Positions 15,380-22,155 of a stretch of 42,897 bases of DNA are shown here, piece by piece. Every line of letters starts with the position of its first letter. Position 1 is the stretch's first letter. This DNA comes from Lachnospiraceae bacterium (GTDB lineage: Bacteria; Bacillota; Clostridia; Lachnospirales; Lachnospiraceae). The translations under genes and the position numbers were made by a program. The DNA is taken from positions 1 to 42,897 of the forward strand of contig JAFSCH010000028.1 in assembly GCA_017436865.1 (NCBI GenBank). The letters run 5' to 3'. Under the pieces are notes generated by a model. It did no database searches. It saw nothing but the letters and a program-made list of their open reading frames with translations, and had not been told where the DNA came from.

Positions 15380-16447
15380 TTATTTTATTACTTCCTGAAT
15401 CACGATTCTAGTTTCTCGAATCAGGTCAATAATTTTTTCTTCATTAATAGGTTGTCCGTATTTATCGTTAATAACACGAAGTACCGGTCTTTCTGGAAAA
15501 TGAACATTTTGTTTCATAACAACAGCCAATTCCCCTTCATTTGTTTTGACTTTTGAGCCAACCGGATAAACTGCTATCAGCTGTAAAAATGTCTCAACGA
15601 TTTCATCATCAAACCAAATTCCACTGTAATTTCTAATACAGTTAATTGCTTCATGCACACGGATTCTTGCTTTACCGATTCCACAAATCATTTCATCAAA
15701 CTCATCAACAACTCCTAAAATCTGGCATGGCTTTGAAACCAAATCTGTACCCATAGAATAACCTGAGCCATCTCTATGTTCATGATGATTCAAAATAATA
15801 TTTTTTGCTTCCTCTGAAATCCAGTTTTCCTTTTTAATTGCTGTATAACTGTAAATCGGGTGCTTTTTGTATTCTTCCTGATCCTTTGCCGGTAATAAAT
15901 GAATATCCTGATTCTCATAGCGCACTACTAGATATCTCAGACCAATATCATGAAGTAACGCACTGACACTTATGTCATATACTTCTTTTTCAGACAGTTT
16001 CATCTTAAGTGCAATCAAAGTAGCAATCGTACAAGTAGTAAGAGAATGTTCATAAATATCTGCGCTTCTCTCTTTAATATCATAAACACGCTCTACAACT
16101 GCATCTTCTTCTAAAATATCAACAATAATATTTTGTGCAGTGTCTGCAATCTCCTTCAACCCTTCTGTCTGCTGGTATACATGCAACTCTAAGATATCTT
16201 TTACCTTATTCTTAATCTTTGATTCCACATCATCCTTGAGAATTGTTATCTCCTCAAGTGTCAGTCTTGATTCATCTTCCTTCTTCTCCTCAATATAAAC
16301 AGTTACAATGGAAAGATCTCGAAGCTTGTCAATATAGGCTTCCTTTATTTCCGTTCCTTTTCCAAGTAATACGGTATAATCTTCTAATAAAACATCTTTG
16401 GCAAGTACATCGCCTACTTTTAAATCTTCTACTGTAATTAATTTCAT
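15380..16447 (-). CDS. HD-GYP domain protein (putative c-di-GMP phosphodiesterase)
   Basis: This 355-residue protein has a DUF3391-like N-terminal region (MKLITVEDLKVGDVLAKDV, about 1-80) and an HD-GYP domain (about 130-310). The metal ligands HD are at 166-167 in LLHDIGL and HH at 221-222 in NHHEHRDGSGYS. The last motif is GYS rather than the canonical GYP, a change seen in divergent members, so activity on c-di-GMP is likely but not proven. Start: AAAGGGG eight to nine bases upstream. It is transcribed with DUF4446 and parB upstream. No GGDEF protein is in the window. Confidence 0.88.
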   Translation of the reverse strand: MKLITVEDLKVGDVLAKDVLLEDYTVLLGKGTEIKEAYIDKLRDLSIVTVYIEEKKEDESRLTLEEITILKDDVESKIKNKVKDILELHVYQQTEGLKEIADTAQNIIVDILEEDAVVERVYDIKERSADIYEHSLTTCTIATLIALKMKLSEKEVYDISVSALLHDIGLRYLVVRYENQDIHLLPAKDQEEYKKHPIYSYTAIKKENWISEEAKNIILNHHEHRDGSGYSMGTDLVSKPCQILGVVDEFDEMICGIGKARIRVHEAINCIRNYSGIWFDDEIVETFLQLIAVYPVGSKVKTNEGELAVVMKQNVHFPERPVLRVINDKYGQPINEEKIIDLIRETRIVIQEVIK

Positions 16448-16465
16448 AAAGAGTTCCCCTTTCTC

Positions 16466-16999
16466 TTATTCCGCATCAGGATTTAATGCCGTTCCCTGCA
16501 TCGCTCTTTCTACTGCTACTTTTTCTTCGTTACTTAAATCTATGGCTGATGTTCCATTTTTAATTCTTTTTGTGTAAGAATAGCATCCTTCACTGCTATG
16601 TACAGAATTTAACAGAATACCATTATCATTCTCATCTAGTAGAACCAGCGCAAAACTAAGCTTTCCTCCCATTTCTTTAAACGCATCATATTTTACAAGA
16701 CCCATTTTTTGGAAATTTAATTTCTGTTTGTTAAATAACTCTGCTATATCTTTTCTATTCTTTTCTACCTGATTTTTAATAAATGTATTATCTTCATATA
16801 GTTTCATAATATCTGTTTCCAGACTACCTGCATTCTTACCCTGCATAAATTTTTTATATTTTTTCTTAAATCCACTTATTTGTAAAAATGCTATTACTAT
16901 CATAATTAATAAAATCAAATTAATAATTAATAGTGCCAGAAATAAATATCCTACATCAACAGAACCTAGTCCTATCATCTTTAAAAAATTACTATTCAT
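16466..16999 (-). CDS. DUF4446 family membrane protein
   Basis: This 177-residue protein has one N-terminal transmembrane helix (about 15-41), a charged coiled-coil-like stretch (about 42-95) and a conserved small domain containing GLVKYDAFKEMGGKLSFALVLLDEND. This is typical of DUF4446, regularly found downstream of parB in Firmicutes. The function is unknown; linkage to parAB suggests a membrane partner of chromosome segregation or division, which is inference. It lies 18 bases before HD-GYP and 23 bases after parB. Confidence 0.88.
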   Translation of the reverse strand: MNSNFLKMIGLGSVDVGYLFLALLIINLILLIMIVIAFLQISGFKKKYKKFMQGKNAGSLETDIMKLYEDNTFIKNQVEKNRKDIAELFNKQKLNFQKMGLVKYDAFKEMGGKLSFALVLLDENDNGILLNSVHSSEGCYSYTKRIKNGTSAIDLSNEEKVAVERAMQGTALNPDAE

Positions 17000-17022
17000 T
17001 ATTTAAATCCCCTTTTCCCTAC

Positions 17023-17925
17023 TTATGACTGCTTCATAGTAGATAAAAACTCTATTAATCTATCTAAATCTTCATTAGAATAAAACTCAATTTCAATCTT
17101 TCCTGCTCCATTTTTACCTTTTGCATTAATAGATACTTTTCTACTAAGTTTTTCTTTTAATCTATCCTCAATATCTTGATAAATATATTGTAGGTTTTTC
17201 GGAGTTTCTTCTTTTTTAGGCTTATCATCAGGTTTTAAAATTGTCTTAACTAACTTCTCAACTTCTCTTACACTCAACTTTTCGTCAAAGATTCTCTGAG
17301 CAAGCTGCAGCTGCTGTTCTTCATCCTCAATTGGTATCAAAGCTCTGGCATGACCGGTTGACAACATATCATCAATAATCATCTGTTGAACACCATCACA
17401 AAGTTTTAGTAAGCGCATACTATTGGTAACAGTAGTTCTGCTCTTGGATACACGCTCAGCAACTTCATCCTGTTTCAAATTAAACTCTTCTAACAATCTC
17501 TTATATGCCAATGCTTCTTCAATTGGATTTAAATCTTCTCTTTGAATATTTTCAATTAAAGATATTTCTACAATTTCCTGATTTGTATAATTTCTTATTA
17601 TAACCGGAACTTCCTTTAGTCCTGCAAGTTTTGCCGCACGCCATCTTCTTTCTCCGGCGATAATTTCGTAATAGTCACCTCTGTCTTGAACTAAGATTGG
17701 TTGCAAAAGACCAAACTGTTTAATGGAATCTGCCAACTCTTGTAATGCATCTTCATCAAAATGCTTTCTAGGCTGTTCTCTATTTGGTTCAACCTTTGTA
17801 ATCTTTACAATTGTCTCTGCTTCACTTGTTCCCTTTTGTTCCTCATTTCCTTTTTTCGGTGGCACATATTCTGAAGGAATTAAGGTATCTAATCCTTTTC
17901 CTAATCCTTTTCCTTTTATAGCCAT
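17023..17925 (-). CDS. parB: Chromosome partitioning protein ParB (Spo0J)
   Basis: This CTP-dependent DNA clamp loads at parS and spreads to organise and segregate the origin region. The 300-residue protein has an N-terminal basic ParA-interacting segment (KGKGLGKGLDTL), the CTP-binding motif GERRWR (91-96) and the ENIQREDLNPIEEA segment. A helix-turn-helix follows (NLKQDEVAERVSKSRTTVTN), and the C-terminus is a dimer domain. Start: AAGGAG eight bases upstream. parA ends 197 bases upstream on the same strand, an unusually wide gap filled with hairpin repeats. Two perfect parS sites lie 1.1-1.6 kb upstream. Confidence 0.97.
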   Translation of the reverse strand: MAIKGKGLGKGLDTLIPSEYVPPKKGNEEQKGTSEAETIVKITKVEPNREQPRKHFDEDALQELADSIKQFGLLQPILVQDRGDYYEIIAGERRWRAAKLAGLKEVPVIIRNYTNQEIVEISLIENIQREDLNPIEEALAYKRLLEEFNLKQDEVAERVSKSRTTVTNSMRLLKLCDGVQQMIIDDMLSTGHARALIPIEDEEQQLQLAQRIFDEKLSVREVEKLVKTILKPDDKPKKEETPKNLQYIYQDIEDRLKEKLSRKVSINAKGKNGAGKIEIEFYSNEDLDRLIEFLSTMKQS

Positions 17926-17961
17926 CTGCTATTCTCCTTTATTTGTTTATAACTATTAACT

Positions 17962-18059
17962 GTAATTATTCAGTACCTTCATAATTACGTGGCATCAAAG
18001 ATGCCATGCATTTATCCATCTTAAATTTGCTTCAGCAAATTTCCTCGGCTAATTTGCCG
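17962..18059 (+). repeat. 27-base inverted repeat followed by three hairpins
   Basis: A perfect copy of the 27-mer (17962-17988) is followed by GGCATC-AAA-GATGCC (17991-18005), AAATTTGC-TTCA-GCAAATTT (18023-18042) and CGGC-TAATTT-GCCG (18046-18059). It fills the parA-parB gap. The similar composite at 20387-20518 has the same header and different hairpins. Confidence 0.8.
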
Positions 18060-18121
18060 TACAAATAGGATTTTTGTGTCACAATCCATCTAGAATTATT
18101 TCACACTAGTATTATGAACTA

Positions 18122-18886
18122 CTACTTATTGCTTTTAATTATTTCCGCAGCTAAAGACAAATAACTTTCCGCACCTGCTGACTTTGGATCATATATATTG
18201 ATTGGTTCTCCATGGCTTGGTGCTTCTGCTAAACGAATATTTCTTGGAATTACCGTTTTATATATCTTCTGTTTCAAGTTATTTTTTACATTTTCAACAA
18301 CCTGTGCAGACAAATTGGTTCTGGAATCGTACATTGTAAAAACAACCCCTTCCATATCCAAATCAGGATTCAATCTCTCTTTCACCAAATTCACCGTATG
18401 AATAAGCTGACTTAACCCTTCCAAGGCATAATACTCACACTGAATTGGAACCAATACTGAATCAGCCGTTGTCATAGCATTGACTGTTAACATGCTTAAT
18501 GATGGCGGGCAATCAATAATTATATAATCATATCTATCTCTTACCCAATCTACTTCATTCTTTAAAATATACTCTTTCCTCTCTACTCCAATGAGTTCTA
18601 TCTCGGCTGCCGCAAGATTTACATTAGATGGCAATATTGATACATTCTTAATGACATCCTTTACTATACAATCTTCAATTGAACATTCTCCAAGCATTAG
18701 TTCATATATGGTATTCTCTAATTCATTTTTTTCAATACCATATCCACTTGTTGTATTTCCCTGAGGATCAATATCAATTACCAATACTTTTTTACCTTTT
18801 TGTGCAATACATGCAGACAAATTAATTGATGTTGTTGTTTTTCCAACTCCACCCTTTTGGTTAGCAATCGCAATTATTTTTCCCAT
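18122..18886 (-). CDS. parA: Chromosome partitioning ATPase ParA (Soj)
   Basis: This MinD/ParA-type ATPase works with ParB-parS in origin segregation and, in Bacillus, in control of DnaA. It has the deviant Walker A KGGVGKTT (11-18), Walker A' VIDIDPQGN, Walker B YIIIDCPPS and the Soj-type stretch NIRLAEAPSHG. Length 254 is standard. The start has AGGAGG eight bases upstream. An extended -10 promoter at 18920-18925 precedes it, and a parS site lies 130 bases upstream. Confidence 0.97.
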   Translation of the reverse strand: MGKIIAIANQKGGVGKTTTSINLSACIAQKGKKVLVIDIDPQGNTTSGYGIEKNELENTIYELMLGECSIEDCIVKDVIKNVSILPSNVNLAAAEIELIGVERKEYILKNEVDWVRDRYDYIIIDCPPSLSMLTVNAMTTADSVLVPIQCEYYALEGLSQLIHTVNLVKERLNPDLDMEGVVFTMYDSRTNLSAQVVENVKNNLKQKIYKTVIPRNIRLAEAPSHGEPINIYDPKSAGAESYLSLAAEIIKSNK

Positions 18887-18919
18887 TTTGATCCTCCTAA
18901 TTTTTTGTTTCTGTATATG

Positions 18920-18925
18920 ATTATA
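18920..18925 (-). promoter_or_regulatory. Extended -10 of the parA promoter
   Basis: On minus, TATAAT is preceded by TGA (the TGn extension). The -35 is poor, which fits an extended -10 promoter. It lies 33 bases before the parA ATG. Confidence 0.5.
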
Positions 18926-19016
18926 TCACTAATAGATATGATATGCTAGAAAGTTTTGTATTTTATTTTAAAGATAATATGGAAATTACTTATGTTACTA
19001 ATTTTTGAATAATGTA

Positions 19017-19036
19017 AATGTTTCACGTGAAACATT
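19017..19036. other. parS site 1
   Basis: TGTTTCACGTGAAACA (19019-19034) is an exact match to the 16-base parS consensus and sits in a 20-base perfect palindrome. It is the ParB loading site, 130 bases upstream of parA. Confidence 0.95.
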
Positions 19037-19086
19037 CATCTTATAAGATATTATTACATTAAATTCAGATTTTGTGTGTTAAAGTA

Positions 19087-19210
19087 AGCCATGCACAGAT
19101 GTGCCGAATTGGCTGCGGGAGCTTGCTCACGGGCATACATATTCGAGCGAAGCTGTATACGGCGAACGCCGCGACAACGAGCAACTATGTTGCGAGCGGT
19201 CGGCATGGCT
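19087..19210. repeat. GC-rich multi-hairpin element 1 between the parS sites
   Basis: The outer arms AGCCATGC (19087-19094) and GCATGGCT (19203-19210) enclose smaller hairpins including CGGCG-AA-CGCCG and GCAAC-TAT-GTTGC. The base composition is far more GC-rich than the surroundings. It shares GGCGAAYGCCRCGACA with the element at 19410-19535. No reading frame of note crosses it. Confidence 0.6.
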
Positions 19211-19409
19211 CATGTGGTAAAAAGCTATGTTTGAATATATGCAAAAAAATAGTTCTTCTATGTCCAAAATATGTATTATGCTAAGTATTTAAATTTATAA
19301 ATTCATCAACTTTTCATTCTAACGAAGTGTAGCAGGGGAGTCAGAGTGTTGGTCACAATTCTGTAAAGCAAAGTCTTAGAGTTTCTTAATGTTCTCTGAT
19401 GACAGTAAA

Positions 19410-19535
19410 CAACCTCTTACGCGCGTTCCGAGCGAAATGAGTTTGCGTGTTAGCAATGAGCCAAGAAAGACTGCTTGCAGGCTTATTTGGCGAATGCCAC
19501 GACAGTGCGCTTGCGCACCTATGCGCAAGAGGTTG
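19410..19535. repeat. GC-rich multi-hairpin element 2 between the parS sites
   Basis: Outer arms CAACCTCTTACGC (19410-19422) and GCGCAAGAGGTTG (19523-19535) pair with one mismatch. Inside are TGGCGAATGCCA and the perfect hairpin GTGCGC-TT-GCGCAC (19505-19518). Compared with element 1, the closing pair of the GGCGAAYGCC hairpin has changed from C-G to T-A. Confidence 0.6.
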
Positions 19536-19550
19536 CTAATCAAAGCTACA

Positions 19551-19590
19551 AGAAGAGAGTAATGTTTCACGTGAAACATTACTCTCTTCT
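19551..19590. other. parS site 2 at the centre of a 40-base perfect palindrome
   Basis: The parS core (19563-19578) is exact. The palindrome extends 20 bases to each side of the centre: the left arm is AGAAGAGAGTAATGTTTCAC and the right arm is its exact reverse complement. It lies 22 bases past the stop of the response regulator gene but has no T-run on either side, so it is not a standard terminator. Confidence 0.93.
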
Positions 19591-19612
19591 ATCTATAAAA
19601 TACATTATGTAA

Positions 19613-20254
19613 CTAATTTACGTTGACAAGTCCATTTCTAATAGCAAATACAGCAGCTTGTGTTCTATCTGTACATTCTATCTTTTTGAATATATTTGAC
19701 ATATGATTTTTCACAGTTCTCTCGCTAATATCAAGTTTCTTTCCAATCTCTTTATTAAACATTCCAACAGAAACCAACTTTAATACTTCAATTTCTCTGC
19801 TAGATAATTTTTCTAATTTTTCTTTATCAAGATCTCTAGCGATTAATTTTGAATTTAATAACGGAATCAAGCTTGGCTGAATAAATTTCTCACCACTGCT
19901 CACACTTGTAATTGCTCTCTTCAATTCTTTTGAATCAGCATCCTTTAACAAGTAACCATCAATTCCTATGTCAACTGCTTTCAACAAATACTCTACTTCA
20001 TTATGTACAGTTAACATTAAGACTTTATATTTCTTTCTTTTTTTCTTCAATGCTTGTAATGTCTCAATACCATTCATAACTGGCATATTAATATCCAATA
20101 AAATAATATCCGGTTTTGCTGTCTTTAGTTTACTTAAACAGTCCTGTCCATTATCCGCTTCCTCTATAACCTGAACTTCTCCTTCAAATTCAAGTATACG
20201 TTTCAATCCTTCTCTTATCATCTTATGATCATCAACAATCATAACATTAATCAT
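19613..20254 (-). CDS. NarL/LuxR-family response regulator
   Basis: This two-component DNA-binding regulator has a receiver domain with the acidic pair near residues 8-9, phospho-acceptor Asp54 (ILLDINMP) and Lys in GYLLKDADS. A LuxR-type helix-turn-helix follows (LSSREIEVLKLVSVGM, then ISERTVKNHMSNIFKKIEC). The frame extends to a TTG at 20275, but AAGGATAG eight bases before the ATG at 20254 decides the start, giving 213 residues. The cognate histidine kinase gene is 327 bases upstream on the same strand, with repeats between. The targets are unknown; the closest named relatives by layout would be DegU-like regulators. Confidence 0.92.
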   Translation of the reverse strand: MINVMIVDDHKMIREGLKRILEFEGEVQVIEEADNGQDCLSKLKTAKPDIILLDINMPVMNGIETLQALKKKRKKYKVLMLTVHNEVEYLLKAVDIGIDGYLLKDADSKELKRAITSVSSGEKFIQPSLIPLLNSKLIARDLDKEKLEKLSSREIEVLKLVSVGMFNKEIGKKLDISERTVKNHMSNIFKKIECTDRTQAAVFAIRNGLVNVN

Positions 20255-20287
20255 ATAACTATCCTTACCTTTCAATTAATTAAGAAC

Positions 20288-20377
20288 AAATAGTGCGTGC
20301 CAGCGCACGCACTTTGGCAAGAATTTCTTACGAAATTCTTGTCTAACTGCCACTACGCTACAGCACTTTCCTATAAA
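20288..20377 (-). repeat. Two-hairpin 90-base dispersed repeat, copy B
   Basis: It differs from copy A at only a few positions. Loops are CAGC and TTAC on plus; the latter is GTAA on minus, again a GNRA tetraloop. It lies between the histidine kinase and response regulator genes. Confidence 0.9.
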
Positions 20378-20386
20378 GAAACAAAT

Positions 20387-20518
20387 GTAACTATTCAATA
20401 CCTTCATAGTTACTTGCAAAAATCTATTCCAAATTGCTTTGCAATGAGATTTTTGCTTTCTAAATTTATGCTTTCTTACGGCATCCGCAGTAAATGCGTA
20501 TGCCTACGGAACAGTTAC
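20387..20518 (+). repeat. 27-base inverted repeat with cargo hairpins
   Basis: The header (20387-20413) has arms GTAACTAT and ATAGTTAC. Relative to other copies, one T-A pair is now C-G on both sides. Next come a nested hairpin at 20416-20456 (GCAAAAATC ... ATTGC-TTT-GCAAT ... GATTTTTGC) and a hairpin at 20480-20504 (GGCATCCGCA ... TGCGTATGCC). The last hairpin is related to 22002-22026. The kinase-regulator gap (20255-20581) holds only these repeats and no gene. Confidence 0.75.
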
Positions 20519-20581
20519 AAACAAACTTTTAAAATATGCTTTCTCATCTCACCAATTACGTAACAATTCCAAAATAATTGA

Positions 20582-21208
20582 TTATTCAATAGGAATTACA
20601 ATATTTATATTAGTACCCTTTTTATTTGTAATAATTGATAATTGACCAGATAATAAGTCTACCTTTTCTTTTATCATAGATAATCCAAAATGATTTGTTT
20701 CATCATATTCTCCAATGCCAATACCATCATCTACTATATCTAAAATTAGAACATTACCATCCTTTTTCATAGTAACAATTATCGACTCCGCATTTGCATG
20801 TTTATATGTATTTCTACATGCTTCACATATTATTCTATAAACTGTAATTTTTATAATGGAATCTACATCATCTATATTACACATCTTAAATTTGATGTTA
20901 ATGTTACTTTTATCTTTGAAATCTTTCTTTAATTTGTCGATAGCAGCATTCCAACCAATATCATCAAACGCCATTGGCCGCAAATCATATATTGTTCCAC
21001 GCATATCTTCAATTATTTTTTTTATATACTTTTTGGCACTCATTAATTCAAGTCTTGTTTGATTCACATCTTGATTTAGATACATCGTTGCCAATTCTAA
21101 TTGTTGTGATAAATGAACCAAATCCTGTACTGTCGTATCATGCAAATCATCGGCAATTCTTTTTCTTTCTGTTTCTTGCATGACAAGTAATTCTATTTTT
21201 TCATTCAT
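20582..21208 (-). CDS. Sensor-less histidine kinase (HisKA_3 type)
   Basis: This 208-residue protein has only the kinase core. The dimerisation/phospho-acceptor box ERKRIADDLHDTTVQDL has His23. The N box is ICEACRNTYKHANA (Glu129, Asn133) and the G box is DDGIGIG (Asp161). There is no membrane segment and no sensor domain before the H box, so any input must come from a partner or the cytoplasm. Relatives such as DegS carry about 180 more N-terminal residues. The start overlaps the rsmG stop as ATGA, with AAGGAG eight bases upstream, so translation is coupled. It pairs with the response regulator at 19613. Confidence 0.88.
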   Translation of the reverse strand: MNEKIELLVMQETERKRIADDLHDTTVQDLVHLSQQLELATMYLNQDVNQTRLELMSAKKYIKKIIEDMRGTIYDLRPMAFDDIGWNAAIDKLKKDFKDKSNINIKFKMCNIDDVDSIIKITVYRIICEACRNTYKHANAESIIVTMKKDGNVLILDIVDDGIGIGEYDETNHFGLSMIKEKVDLLSGQLSIITNKKGTNINIVIPIE

Positions 21209-21942
21209 GCCAAAGGCTCCTTAGCTGGTAATCCTGCTTTACGAGGATACTTTTTTGGTGTTTGCTTTGTCTTCTTTATAATAAAAAGATTTCTATAGAT
21301 ATCAGAAGAAGGTAACATAAACTCATTTTGAGAAGCAATCTCCCCACCTAAAAGGCTTATTGCTTTCTCCGCAAGCTGCTTCTCTTCTGCTATTTTTTCA
21401 GATTTATAGGAAATAAAATTCCCTCCTACCTTTACATAAGGAAGGCAATACTCCGATAACGTTGCAAGATTTGCTACCGCTCTTGAAACACATACATCAA
21501 ATTTCTCTCTCAAAGAAGGTAATGCCTTCGGCATAGCATAATCTTCCGCTCTTCCATGAATTGCTTCAATATCTTTCAGTCCTAATTGATTAATCACTTC
21601 ATTTAAAAACTTTACCCTTTTTCCTAGAGAATCTAATAATGTAATCTTTAATTCCGGAAATGCAATCTTTAAAGGAATCCCAGGAAATCCTGCTCCTGTT
21701 CCAATATCAATTAGAGTCAAATTCTGGTGGCAATCCATTACCTTAATCAAAGACAAACTATCAAGAAAATGTTTTATACACACTTCCTTGAATTCTGTAA
21801 TCGCAGTAAGATTCATGAAAGAATTCCATTCAACCAACAACTCATAATACTTTAAAAATGCATTCATCTGCGTTTGCTCTAAAGTAATTCCTAGTTCTTG
21901 TAACCCCTGCTCAAACTCTGTTAAATCATATTTATTTTCCAT
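21205..21942 (-). CDS. rsmG: 16S rRNA (guanine-N7)-methyltransferase RsmG (GidB)
   Basis: RsmG methylates G527 of 16S rRNA using SAM. The motif IDIGTGAGFPGIPLKI (about 75-90) is the SAM site, and FLDSLSLI and SRAVA are also conserved. Length 245 is normal. The C-terminus is basic (KKTKQTPKKYPRKAG), the usual family ending. It belongs to the mnmE-mnmG-rsmG block. mnmG lies 213 bases upstream and the histidine kinase overlaps its stop. Confidence 0.95.
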   Translation of the reverse strand: MENKYDLTEFEQGLQELGITLEQTQMNAFLKYYELLVEWNSFMNLTAITEFKEVCIKHFLDSLSLIKVMDCHQNLTLIDIGTGAGFPGIPLKIAFPELKITLLDSLGKRVKFLNEVINQLGLKDIEAIHGRAEDYAMPKALPSLREKFDVCVSRAVANLATLSEYCLPYVKVGGNFISYKSEKIAEEKQLAEKAISLLGGEIASQNEFMLPSSDIYRNLFIIKKTKQTPKKYPRKAGLPAKEPLA

Positions 21943-21987
21943 GAAAAATAACCTTTCATTAAATTTTTGTGTAATGTAAATATCTTA

Positions 21988-22045
21988 GTAACTGTTTAGC
22001 AGGAATACGCATTTACTATGTATTCCGTGAGAAAATGTATATAAA
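21988..22045 (+). repeat. Second copy of the cargo hairpin found at 20461-20518
   Basis: It begins GTAACTGTTTAGCAGG and includes hairpin 22002-22026 (GGAATACGCA ... TATGTATTCC). It is inverted relative to 20461-20518. Arms differ from that copy by paired changes (GGCAT/ATGCC against GGAAT/ATTCC). It lies between mnmG and rsmG. Confidence 0.6.
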
Positions 22046-22155
22046 TAAATTCAATTGCACAGAAATGTAACTGAAGAAAATTTGAAATCTAAACAGCTAA
22101 CACAATTTGTTATAATTAAATTACCGTAATTATTTTTATGACACAACTGTCATTT

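Noticed and set aside
19376-19579. Minus-strand frame starting MFHVKH
   Set aside because: The N-terminus is simply the translation of parS; the frame crosses the folded GC-rich element and has no ribosome site.
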